From NCBI GenBank assembly GCA_964564695.1, contig CAZMCC010000039.1, forward strand, positions 1-33,505: 33,505 nucleotides of DNA, in the 5' to 3' direction. Below the pieces are notes generated by a model. That model had not been told where the DNA came from. It searched no databases and saw nothing but the letters and a program-made list of their open reading frames with translations. Origin of the DNA: CAZMCC01 sp964564695. Its GTDB lineage: Bacteria > Planctomycetota > Phycisphaerae > Phycisphaerales > UBA1924. Both the position numbers and the translations under genes were made by a program. Every line of letters begins with the position of its first letter. Position 1 is the first letter of the stretch. Of the stretch, positions 25,950-33,504 are shown piece after piece.

Positions 25950-27343
25950 GCCCCCGCCCGCCCCCCCCGATGACCGCGTCCATCGGCTTCGTGATCCCGG
26001 CGTTCAACGCCGCGGACACCGTGCTCGACACGATCGCGAGCCTGCTGCGCCAGACGCGCCGCGACTGGCGAGCGGTCATCGTCGACGACGGGAGCACCGA
26101 CGCCACTGCCGACCGAGTTGCCGCCGTCCGCGATCCGCGGATGCGCCTCGTGCGCCAGCGCAACCGAGGCCTCGCCGGCGCCCGCAACACCGGTTGGCGA
26201 ACCCTCATCGAGAGCGGCGCGCCAGAGTTCGTCTGCTTCCTCGACTCCGACGACACGGTCACCGAGCTGTTCTGCGAGCTCACCCTCGGCGCGATCGGTG
26301 ACGCCGATGCCGTCGCCGGTGGCTACCGCATGGTCGGCGACCGGCTCGACGACCTCGCCTGGCCGGTACGGATCGCCGCCCGCGACCTGAGCGCCGAGCG
26401 GCTGCTCGAGTTCAACCCGCTCGCGATCGGGGCCGTGCTGTTCCGCACGTCGTCGCTCGCTCGCTTCAGCCTCGGCGGCAAGGACGCCGGCCCGTTCGAC
26501 GAGCAGCTTCGCGTGCACGAGGACTGGTCGCTGTTCCTGCGCATGGCCCGCGCGGGGGGTGGCGGGAGTGGGGGGGGCCGTTGGGCCCCGCCCATCGACG
26601 ACGACCTCATGCTCTACCGCCAGCGCGAAGCCTCGCTCACGGGCGCGATCGAGCGCATGTGGAGCGTCGGCCTGGACGTGATCGAAACCAGCGGCGTCGA
26701 GCCAGCCGCAGCTCGTGCCCGCGCCGCGCGTCGCTGGACCCTCCGCCACGCCGCCCGGGCCGCGGCCGCCGGCGACATCGAACTCGTCGCCCGCCTGCTC
26801 GCCCAGGCGCGTCCGATCCAGCCGCCCGACGCCGACGCGTTCATCGACGCCGCCGGCTGGGCGATCCTCAAGCACCAGCGCATCGGCCCGATCGCGGCCG
26901 CGGCCCGAGCCCGGGACCTCGCCGTCCGCTTCGCGAGCACTCTCCCGTGCGTCGACGCGATCCCCAATGCCGAGCCGCGCGTCCGACGGGCGCTGCAGTC
27001 TCTCGACAGCGCCATCATCGCCCGCGCCGCCGCGGACCGCGTCCCCGCCGGCCACACCCTCGTGCTCTACGGCCTGGGCCGCCAGGGCCTCGCCCTTCTC
27101 GCGTCCCTGCAATCACTCCCGTCACACCCACTTCTGGCGATCATCGACGACGACCCGCGCGCCGCCGCACACGCGCCCGACATTGTGAGGCTCCGTACAA
27201 GCGATCTGACCCCGCGGCATATCGTGCTCGTTACGCCGGGAGAGCCCGGCGCGATCCTGGCGAGGCTTGCGGGCGCGCCGGCGGGGGCGGTTCTAACGCT
27301 CGCGGACCTGCTCGAGCCCAGTCGCGTTGCCCGTGCCGGCTGA
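25946..27343 (+). CDS. Family 2 glycosyltransferase with C-terminal Rossmann-like domain
   Basis: A 465-residue protein. The GT-A part (about 9-240) shows IGFVIPAFNAADTVLDTIAS, RAVIVDDGSTDATAD, GLAGARNTGWRTL, the metal motif VCFLDSDDTV, and HEDWSLFLRMARAG. A glycine-rich linker (GGGGSGGGRW) splits the catalytic domain from a helical region. The last ~95 residues (HTLVLYGLGRQGLALLASL, LLAIIDDDP, RHIVLVTPGEPG) look like a Rossmann nucleotide-binding domain, as seen in SDR-like or sugar O-acyl modules fused to transferases. It is coupled to the CgeB-like gene and is probably the last of that two-gene operon. Confidence 0.87.
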   Translation: MSPRPPPPMTASIGFVIPAFNAADTVLDTIASLLRQTRRDWRAVIVDDGSTDATADRVAAVRDPRMRLVRQRNRGLAGARNTGWRTLIESGAPEFVCFLDSDDTVTELFCELTLGAIGDADAVAGGYRMVGDRLDDLAWPVRIAARDLSAERLLEFNPLAIGAVLFRTSSLARFSLGGKDAGPFDEQLRVHEDWSLFLRMARAGGGGSGGGRWAPPIDDDLMLYRQREASLTGAIERMWSVGLDVIETSGVEPAAARARAARRWTLRHAARAAAAGDIELVARLLAQARPIQPPDADAFIDAAGWAILKHQRIGPIAAAARARDLAVRFASTLPCVDAIPNAEPRVRRALQSLDSAIIARAAADRVPAGHTLVLYGLGRQGLALLASLQSLPSHPLLAIIDDDPRAAAHAPDIVRLRTSDLTPRHIVLVTPGEPGAILARLAGAPAGAVLTLADLLEPSRVARAG

Positions 27344-27376
27344 CGCCGGCGCCCGGAGAGAGGAGGAGAACGCCCG

Positions 27377-28645
27377 ATGCACCGTGGATGCGCGATCTCG
27401 CCGGTGGCGCTCGTGCTGAGCGCCGCGCTCGCGCCGGTGCCCTCCGCGTCCGCGGACGACCTCGCCGTCACGTACCGCAACGCGGTCTCCCTCGCCACGT
27501 CCACAACCGATCAGTTCGGCCAGTCGTTCACGATCGCCGGCCTCAGCGGCCTCACCTTCGCCGGTCCCTCGGATACCCCCGGCGCATGGCGCTTCTGGGC
27601 GGTGATGGACAACTCCGACAAACTCATCGAGCTGCGCGTCACGTTCAACGCCAACGCCTCCATCGCTTCCGCCACCGTCGTCCGCGGCCTGCGCCTCTCG
27701 AACGTGCGCGACCACGAGGACATCACGCTGACGCCCGGCGCCACCCGCGTGCTCCTCTCCGAGGAGAACACCCCCGGCGTCCACGAGCACGCACTCGCCG
27801 ACGGCGCCCTTGTGCGGTCCCTCCAGACACCCGCGGTGTTCCTGAGCCGTCGCGACAACTTCGGCTTCGAGGCCCTCACGCTGCGGACAGTCGCGGTGCC
27901 AGGGTGCGCCCCGTCGCGCGAGCTGTGGACCGCCAACGAAGAAGCCCTCACGCTCGACGGCCCCGTCTCCACGCCCGCCGCCGGCACGGTCGTTCGCCTG
28001 CTGCGCTACTGCGTCCCCACCGATCCCTCGCTCGCCCCCGACGCCCCGGGCCTGCAGCTCGCCTACGTCACCGCGCCCATCCACGGCACGGTGATCAGCG
28101 GCGCCCGCAGCGGCCTCGTGGCCCTCGTCGCCCTGCCCAGCGGACGCACGCTCGCCCTCGAGCGCAGCTTCGCGTTCGACATCGCTTCGCCCTTCCGCTC
28201 GCGCATATACGAGATCGATCTCGACTCCGGCACCGACGTCTCGGTGCTCGAGAAGGGTCTCATCGGGCAGAGCTACACCCCCGTCACCAAGCGCCAGGTC
28301 TACCAGGGCAACCAGACGAACATGGAGGGCCTGGCCCTGGGCCCGCGCCTCGTGGGCGGCGCACGCGTCCTCGTCGGCATCGTCGACGACGGCGACCCCA
28401 TCAGCGTCAACCGCCTCGCCGGCTTCGAGCTCACCGGCCCCACCGAGGCCCCGTGCCCCGCCGATTTCGACGGCAACGGCATCGTGAACTCCACCGACGT
28501 CGGTGAGTTCGTCAACGCCTGGTTCATGGATCAGGCGGGCGCCACGCTCGTCAGCGACTGGACCGGCGACGGGATCGCCAACTCCGCCGACGTCGGCGAG
28601 TTCATCAACGCGTACTTCGCCGCCGACCCCTCCTGCCTCGACTGA
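27377..28645 (+). CDS. Secreted GC-type dockerin protein with phytase/esterase-like body
   Basis: A 422-residue exported protein. The start is ATG 27377, with AGGAGGAG about 8 bases upstream. A signal peptide (MHRGCAISPVALVLSAALAP to ASA) precedes a beta-rich body with LSGLTFAGPSD, VYQGNQTNMEGLALGPRLVG and VLVGIVDDGD. That combination, with NMEGLA and a run of acidic loops, resembles the esterase-like domain of phytases, a propeller fold; the match is by pattern only. The C-terminus has the two calcium loops DFDGNGIVNSTDVGEFVNAWF and DWTGDGIANSADVGEFINAYF. It opens the block of secreted proteins on the right side, 33 bases after the GT2 stop. Confidence 0.82.
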   Translation: MHRGCAISPVALVLSAALAPVPSASADDLAVTYRNAVSLATSTTDQFGQSFTIAGLSGLTFAGPSDTPGAWRFWAVMDNSDKLIELRVTFNANASIASATVVRGLRLSNVRDHEDITLTPGATRVLLSEENTPGVHEHALADGALVRSLQTPAVFLSRRDNFGFEALTLRTVAVPGCAPSRELWTANEEALTLDGPVSTPAAGTVVRLLRYCVPTDPSLAPDAPGLQLAYVTAPIHGTVISGARSGLVALVALPSGRTLALERSFAFDIASPFRSRIYEIDLDSGTDVSVLEKGLIGQSYTPVTKRQVYQGNQTNMEGLALGPRLVGGARVLVGIVDDGDPISVNRLAGFELTGPTEAPCPADFDGNGIVNSTDVGEFVNAWFMDQAGATLVSDWTGDGIANSADVGEFINAYFAADPSCLD

Positions 28646-28711
28646 TTCGCTCGTTGGGCAAGCGCCGATCCCGCACGCGCGTGTCGCTCGCGGGCCGGGG
28701 TTCATCGCCAT

Positions 28712-28810
28712 CTGTCGAGAATCTTGATCCGTGCCGTGAGCTTCCGTCCCACGTTTCGGCGCGAGCGGAGGGCGGCGGGGCTCAAAGTACTCGAGACAGG
28801 AGCGACAGCA
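28712..28810 (+). promoter_or_regulatory. Conserved leader shared with the downstream paralogue
   Basis: Bases 28712-28760 (containing AATCTTGATCCGTG) match 29379-29425 (AATCTTGATCTGTG), at nearly the same distance from the start codon (99 and 90 bases). The ribosome-site segment ACAGGAGCGACAGCA matches ACAGGAGAGACAGCG. The copies suggest a common promoter and leader region duplicated together with the gene. Promoter elements are not otherwise identified. Confidence 0.5.
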
Positions 28811-29243
28811 ATGAAGGTCAACAACGTTCGATGGATGATCGGTGGGCCCGGCCCTGAGCCTCGCCGGCGCGGCCAGCGGGCAGTGCGTCGGCGACAAGCT
28901 CGTCGACGATAACCCCGGCATGCTCGGTGACCTCGGAACCCTCCGCGACGCCGCTCTCAACGTCAGCGTCGCCGGCGGCCAGACCTACCGCATCCGCGTC
29001 GCCGGCTACGGCCCCGCCGGCAACGAAGGCCTTTTTGTCCTGCACGTCGAGTTCGGCGCCTGCCCCGTCGACTGGGACAACAACGGCGTCGTGAACTCCA
29101 CCGACGTCGGCGAGTTCATCAACACCTGGTTCGAGGATCAGGCCAACGGCACCCTCAACGCCGACTTCGACACCAACGGCCTCTCCAACTCCACCGACGT
29201 CGGCGAGTTCATCAACGCCTGGTTCGTCGGCTGCGAGATCTGA
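28811..29243 (+). pseudogene. Frameshifted, internally deleted dockerin gene (paralogue of the next gene)
   Basis: From ATG 28811, after ACAGGAG, the protein begins MKVNNVRWMIG, then loses frame. The next frame carries GPALSLAGAASGQCVGDKLV to the stop at 29243. Adding one more ATCGG at 28838-28842 joins both parts as MIGSVGPALSLAGAASGQC, matching the downstream paralogue's MIGSVGLAVGLAGATNAQC. The mature part then runs from DKLVDDNPG straight to LGDLGTLRDAALNVS; the paralogue has about 500 residues between these points. It ends with the PPC-like strand set (YRIRVAGYGPAGNEGLFVLH) and a two-loop dockerin (NSTDVGEFINTWF, NSTDVGEFINAWF). If expressed from another start it would lack a full signal peptide. 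Confidence 0.85.
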
Positions 29244-29278
29244 TCCGGCCACTCTCGAGCTACCAAGCTCTCTGTCAC

Positions 29279-29326
29279 CCGGGGCGCGGACTGCTGAACG
29301 GCAGCCGCGCCCCGGTTCTTTTTTTT
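29279..29326 (+). terminator. Strong intrinsic terminator
   Basis: An 11-base perfect stem, CCGGGGCGCGG (29279-29289) with CCGCGCCCCGG (29305-29315) and a 15-base loop, is followed by TTCTTTTTTTT (29316-29326). It closes the deleted dockerin gene's transcript, so the paralogue downstream needs its own promoter. Confidence 0.9.
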
Positions 29327-29378
29327 CAAATTACTGATCCCCGTTCGAGGGGGGTGTCGCATGAACCCATACCTGTCC

Positions 29379-29468
29379 CTCTCGGAAATCTTGATCTGTG
29401 TTATCAGCCCCCGTCGCATGTCCGTAGATAGGGGGTGGTGGACACCAGCCCAGACAGGAGAGACAGCG
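29379..29468 (+). promoter_or_regulatory. Leader of the full-length paralogue
   Basis: This is the second copy of the leader seen at 28712, with AATCTTGATCTGTG near the left edge and AGGAGA seven bases before ATG 29469. It lies after the terminator at 29279-29326, so the promoter must be in or just before this segment. No clear -10 sequence is visible. Confidence 0.5.
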
Positions 29469-31385
29469 ATGAACGTCAGCAAGATTCGGTGGATGATCGG
29501 ATCGGTCGGTTTGGCGGTCGGCCTCGCCGGCGCGACAAACGCCCAGTGCTTCTCCGACAAGCTCGTCGACGACAACCCGGGCATCCTCAACTTCATGGGC
29601 TCTGCCGTTGATATCTACGGCACGACCCGGGTCATGCTCGGCGCGCCCAGCACGGGCACGGGCGGGCGCGTCTACTTCTTCGATCGCACCGGCCCCATGC
29701 AGTGGACCGAGATCGACGAGCTCGTCTCGCCCGATGCTCCGACCAGCGACCTCGAGTACTTCGGACGCGCCGTCGCGATGTACAGCTCGTTCGCCGTCGC
29801 TGGCGCGCCGATGCGCGACATCGGCTCGGACGTCGACACCGGCAAGATTCACATCTACCGCCGCACGACCGTCCTCGGCCAGCCCGCGTGGGTCCTCGAC
29901 GAGACGATCACCAACCCCTCGCCCGACGACGACGACCAGTTCGGCGCCTCGGTCGACATCACCAACGTCGGCGGAGTCTACTACGTCGCCGCCGGCTGCC
30001 CCTTCGACGACCTCACCGGCGCCGCCCAGGGTGGCCGCGTCCGCATCTACGTGCGCAACGTCGACACCGGCGCCTGGTCCCTGCAGGACACGGTCGTCGC
30101 GACCACGGCTCAGGCCGACGCCAATTTCGGTTACGCCGTGTCCTTCGACGCTGACCGCCTGATGGTCGGCGCCCCCAACGAGGACGTCAGCGGCGAGGCC
30201 AACGCCGGCGCCGCGTACCTCTTCGAGCGCTCCGGTACCAATTGGGGCACGGGCACGCGCTTTGTCTGCCCCGCGGCCAACCGAGACCCGGGCGACCAGT
30301 TCGGCAGCGACGTCGCCATCAGCGGCTTCTGGATCGCTGTCGGCGCCATGAGCGACGATGAGGGTCTCGAGACCAGCGCCGGCGCAATCTACATGTATCA
30401 GGCGATCGGGCTCTTCTGGTCCTTCCAGCAGCGCATCCTCGGTCTCAGCCCCGACGCCTTCGACGAGATCGGCGAGCAGATCGACCTCGCCGGCGGCGTC
30501 CTGGTCGCCGGAAACGTTGGCCAGAACTGGTGCGAGATCTGGTTCGTCGACTCGAACGGCGACTGGAACCCCTCGTTCCCCTTCGTCGCCACCGACCCGC
30601 CGAAGTCCGACTCCCACAGCATGGGTTCCGACTGCGCCCTCTCGCAGAACGGTGAGTACCTCCTCGTCGGCGACGCCGCCGACGACATCGGCGAAGACGG
30701 CGGCGGGGCCGGCTCGGCCTACATCTTCTCCACCGACCAGAACCCCGGTGCCGACTGCGACGGCGGCACCTTCGACCCCGTCCCCATCCTCAGCGATGGC
30801 GACACCTGGTACGGCTGCAACGTCGGCAATCCCACCGACGGCTCCACCTGCGTCACCTCTCACGCCGACGGCTGGTACCGGTTCACTCCCACCTGCAACG
30901 GCATCCTCTCCCTCAGCACCTGCGGCACCCACGACATGGGCGGCCAGGACGAGGGCATCGACACCGTCCTCTCCGTTCACACTGGCTGCCCCGGCACCAC
31001 CCTCAACGACATCGCCTGCAACGACGACGCTCCCTCCGGAAACGACCCCAACGCCTGCGGCTTCTTCGGCGACACGGGCGTCCTCCGCGACTCCGCCCTC
31101 AAGGTCAGCGTCAACCAGGGCACCACCTACCGCATCCGCGTCGCCAGCTGGGGCGCCTCCGGCCCCACCGGCCTCTTCCTCCTCCACGTCGGCTTCTCGT
31201 GCTGCCTCGTCGACTGGGACAGCAACGGCGTCGTCAACTCCGCCGACGTCGGCGAGTTCATCAACACCTGGTTCGAGGACCAGGCCAACGGCACCCTGAA
31301 CGCGGACTTCGACGGCAACGGGATCTCCAACTCGACCGACGTCGGCGAGTTCATCAACGCCTGGTTCGTCGGCTGCGACGCCTGA
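29469..31385 (+). CDS. Secreted FG-GAP-repeat protein with GC-type dockerin
   Basis: A 638-residue exported protein. The start is ATG 29469 (AGGAGA upstream) and a signal peptide (MNVSKIRWMIGSVGLAV to NAQC) follows. Residues ~35-430 carry FG-GAP/integrin-like blades of ~60 residues (YFGRAVAMYSSFAVAGAP, QFGASVDITNVGGVYYVAAG, NFGYAVSFDADRLMVGAP, QFGSDVAISGFWIAVGA). Next comes a PPC-like beta domain (GWYRFTPTCNGILSLSTCG, VLSVHTGCPG, YRIRVASWGASGPTGLFLLH), then the two-loop dockerin (DWDSNGVVNSADVGEFINTWF, DFDGNGISNSTDVGEFINAWF). It is likely surface-bound or in a secreted complex. The gene before it is a shortened copy of this one. Confidence 0.9.
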   Translation: MNVSKIRWMIGSVGLAVGLAGATNAQCFSDKLVDDNPGILNFMGSAVDIYGTTRVMLGAPSTGTGGRVYFFDRTGPMQWTEIDELVSPDAPTSDLEYFGRAVAMYSSFAVAGAPMRDIGSDVDTGKIHIYRRTTVLGQPAWVLDETITNPSPDDDDQFGASVDITNVGGVYYVAAGCPFDDLTGAAQGGRVRIYVRNVDTGAWSLQDTVVATTAQADANFGYAVSFDADRLMVGAPNEDVSGEANAGAAYLFERSGTNWGTGTRFVCPAANRDPGDQFGSDVAISGFWIAVGAMSDDEGLETSAGAIYMYQAIGLFWSFQQRILGLSPDAFDEIGEQIDLAGGVLVAGNVGQNWCEIWFVDSNGDWNPSFPFVATDPPKSDSHSMGSDCALSQNGEYLLVGDAADDIGEDGGGAGSAYIFSTDQNPGADCDGGTFDPVPILSDGDTWYGCNVGNPTDGSTCVTSHADGWYRFTPTCNGILSLSTCGTHDMGGQDEGIDTVLSVHTGCPGTTLNDIACNDDAPSGNDPNACGFFGDTGVLRDSALKVSVNQGTTYRIRVASWGASGPTGLFLLHVGFSCCLVDWDSNGVVNSADVGEFINTWFEDQANGTLNADFDGNGISNSTDVGEFINAWFVGCDA

Positions 31386-31422
31386 TCACCTCCGCTGACA
31401 CTCTCTGATTCAGCACGCCTCC

Positions 31423-31465
31423 GCGGGGTGCGACTTCTGACCGGGTCGTGCCCCGCTTTCTTTTT
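31423..31465 (+). terminator. Intrinsic terminator of the FG-GAP dockerin gene
   Basis: GCGGGGTGCGAC (31423-31434) pairs with GTCGTGCCCCGC (31445-31456), 12 pairs with two G-U wobbles, and is followed by TTTCTTTTT (31457-31465). It begins 37 bases after the stop codon. Confidence 0.85.
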
Positions 31466-31799
31466 CCGAAGATGGGCGAACGAGCGTTCGCAGGGACAAC
31501 GCCGACGCCACCGTCTCGGGCGCTCCGGGATGCCTCGATAAGTCATTATTCCGACGGTGGTTACGTGGAAGTCGCGGGAAACCGGCGAGTTCGCCCTATC
31601 GATTCAGGGCAAAAACCGGTACGCTGCGCGTTCGAATGGAGGCCGTTTGCCTCAGCGCCTCGGAGTGCTCGAACGCACCGGATGGTGCGGCTGCGCACGA
31701 CCCGGGGAATCCCGCGCTATTGGCAACGGTCAGAGCAGAGCGATGTGACGCGAATGTCCGGTTGCATCCGGCGGCGCGACGCATTCGGGAGGGCTCAAT
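31466..31799 (+). other. Non-coding upstream region with nested inverted repeats
   Basis: This 334-base stretch holds no convincing gene; short open frames there lack ribosome sites and family features. It contains a nested pair of inverted repeats: ACCGG (31581-31585) with CCGGT (31616-31620) encloses GCCCT (31593-31597) with AGGGC (31606-31610). A further small hairpin, GAGGC-CGTTT-GCCTC, lies near 31637-31651. It is probably the leader and promoter of the downstream UnbV-type gene. It does not match a riboswitch I can name. Confidence 0.5.
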
Positions 31800-33467
31800 A
31801 TGGATCGTGAAATTCGTACTTCTGTTGCCGCGCCGCGGCCGCTGCTTGTTGTTCTCGCGCTGCTCGCCGTCGCGGGTTCGGCCAGCGCCCAGTACTCCGA
31901 CCAGGCCGTCGCCAGCGGCATTAATTACTTCGTCGCCGCCGGCGCCCAGGGACGCGGCGCGGCGTGGGTCGACCTCGACGACGACGGCGACGTCGACCTC
32001 GTCGTCGTCGGCGCCGCCACCGGCCAGATCGGCATCTGGGAGAACGACGGCACCGGCCACTTCACCAGCCGCGTCATCACCGCCGGTCTCGGCTCGATCA
32101 TCCCCTCCAGCTCCGCCTCGGGCGTGTGCGCCGGGGACTACGACGCCGACGGCGACCTCGACCTCTTCTTCTGCAACGGCGGCGGCGTCGCGAACAACGC
32201 CGACAAGCTGATGCGCAACAACGGCAACTGGACCTTCACCAACGTCACCGCCGCCGCCGGTGTCGGCAACCTCGGGTCCGGCATGCACGCCTCCTGGGCC
32301 GACTTCGATAACGACGGCGACCTCGACCTGCACGTCTGCAACTACGACTCGAGCTCCCCCGACGCCCTCTACCGCAACAACGCCGACGGCACGTTCACTG
32401 ACGTCGCCGGCCCCCTGAACCTCAACGACCGCAACCTCACCTTCCAGTCCTGCTGGTTCGATTACGACGACGACGGCGACCTCGACGTCTACCTCTCCAA
32501 CGACCGCGGTGCGTCCTGCCCTACCTGCGGCAACTACCTCTACCGCAACGAAGGCCCCGGAATCCCCTTCACCAACGTCACCGTCTCCGCCGGCGCCCTC
32601 ATCCGCATGAACTCCATGGGCACCGCCGTCGGCGATTACGACGGCAACGGCTTCATCGACCTCTACTCGACCAACACCGTCGAGGGCAACAAGCTCCTGC
32701 TCAACAACGGCAACGCCACCTTCACCGAGTCCGCCGTCCCGACGGGAACCGCCTCCTTCGCCGTCGGCTGGGGCGCCGTGTTCCTCGATTGCGACAACAA
32801 CGCTCGCAACGACCTCTACGTCTGCAACATGGATTCGATCGCCCCCAACCGCCTCTACGTGCACGACGGCGCCTGGCCCGTCACCGACCACGCCGCCGCG
32901 ATGGGCCTCAACGACAACGGGGTGTCCTTCTGCGCCGCCTACGCCGACATCGACAACGACGGCGACCTCGACATGCTGCTGTCGAACTACGACGAGCCCC
33001 TGCACATCTTCATCAACAGCGCCTCGGGCAAGGAGTCCTGGGCCATGTTCCGCGTCGTCGGTATCGGCGGGAACCACTGGGGCGTCGGCGCCCGCGTCCG
33101 TGTCACGACCGGCGGGGTCACCCAGGTCCGCGACGTCATGGCCGGCTCCGACGCGTTCAAGAGCCAGAACGACCTGCGCCTCCACTTCGGGCTCCATCAG
33201 GCCGAGACGCTCGACCAGGTCCACGTGACCTGGCCCGGCGGCGGAGTCTCCCGCACGCTTACGGGCTATCCGGCCCGCCACGTCTGGAAGCTCTACCCGG
33301 CGTCGCGCCCCGGCGACGCCACCGGCGACGGATCGGTGACGTTCGCCGACTCCCCGGCCCCCTTGGCCACGTTCCCAGCCGTGGGTTCGGGGGGTGTTGC
33401 GGTCCGTCTTGTGGGGCGTGGGTTCCTCGGGTCTTCACCCGGAACATGTGCTCGCCGCGCGGGTTAA
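31800..33467 (+). CDS. Secreted CRTAC1/ASPIC-UnbV repeat protein, C-terminus doubtful
   Basis: A 555-residue exported protein. The start is ATG 31800, with GGGAGGG about 6 bases upstream. A signal peptide (PLLVVLALLAVAGSASAQ) precedes VCBS/FG-GAP repeats with calcium loops (WVDLDDDGDVDLVVVG, DYDADGDLDLFFCNGG, WADFDNDGDLDLHVCN, WFDYDDDGDLDVYLSN, DYDGNGFIDLYSTN, YADIDNDGDLDMLLSN). From ~410 the ASPIC/UnbV domain follows (GGNHWGVGARVRVTTGG, HFGLHQAETLDQVHVTWPGG). Residues ~500-515 start a dockerin-like loop (GDATGDGSVTFAD), but after base ~33350 the sequence turns into proline- and glycine-rich text without the expected second loop. The last ~35 residues may therefore be an artefact of the window edge or a join. 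Confidence 0.85.
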   Translation: MDREIRTSVAAPRPLLVVLALLAVAGSASAQYSDQAVASGINYFVAAGAQGRGAAWVDLDDDGDVDLVVVGAATGQIGIWENDGTGHFTSRVITAGLGSIIPSSSASGVCAGDYDADGDLDLFFCNGGGVANNADKLMRNNGNWTFTNVTAAAGVGNLGSGMHASWADFDNDGDLDLHVCNYDSSSPDALYRNNADGTFTDVAGPLNLNDRNLTFQSCWFDYDDDGDLDVYLSNDRGASCPTCGNYLYRNEGPGIPFTNVTVSAGALIRMNSMGTAVGDYDGNGFIDLYSTNTVEGNKLLLNNGNATFTESAVPTGTASFAVGWGAVFLDCDNNARNDLYVCNMDSIAPNRLYVHDGAWPVTDHAAAMGLNDNGVSFCAAYADIDNDGDLDMLLSNYDEPLHIFINSASGKESWAMFRVVGIGGNHWGVGARVRVTTGGVTQVRDVMAGSDAFKSQNDLRLHFGLHQAETLDQVHVTWPGGGVSRTLTGYPARHVWKLYPASRPGDATGDGSVTFADSPAPLATFPAVGSGGVAVRLVGRGFLGSSPGTCARRAG

Positions 33468-33504
33468 GCGGCCAGAGATCGGCGATATGCTGATAGGTGC
33501 CGCC
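33424..33504 (-). other. Possible end of a different gene on the minus strand
   Basis: Reading inward from the right edge on the minus strand, one frame gives GGTYQHIADLWPLNPRGEHM then FRVK. The phrase ADLWPLNPRGE has the feel of an HpcH/HpaI-type aldolase or similar enzyme, but the stretch is under 30 codons and the match is from memory. It then passes into low-complexity sequence around 33425. If real, it would mark a join with other DNA near the right end. Confidence 0.2.

Noticed and set aside
26581..28506. A 640-codon open frame on the plus strand across the GT2 and phytase-like genes
   Set aside because: It is arginine- and proline-rich with no motif, and it lies out of frame over two well-supported genes; a high-GC shadow.
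28646..28810. A tRNA-like segment (GGGTTCATCGCC) between two dockerin genes
   Set aside because: No acceptor, D or anticodon stem can be built around it.
29331..31187. A 618-codon open frame on the minus strand opposite the FG-GAP dockerin gene
   Set aside because: Its glycine, valine and alanine repeats mirror the codon pattern of the real gene on the other strand; no signal, start site or family.
31560..31700. A cyclic-di-GMP (GEMM) riboswitch before the UnbV-type gene
   Set aside because: AGGGCAAAAACC gives a faint likeness, but the conserved GACGCAAAGCC core is missing.
31596..33281. A 561-codon open frame opposite the UnbV-type gene
   Set aside because: The valine- and glycine-rich text is the reverse of the calcium-loop codons; not a gene.
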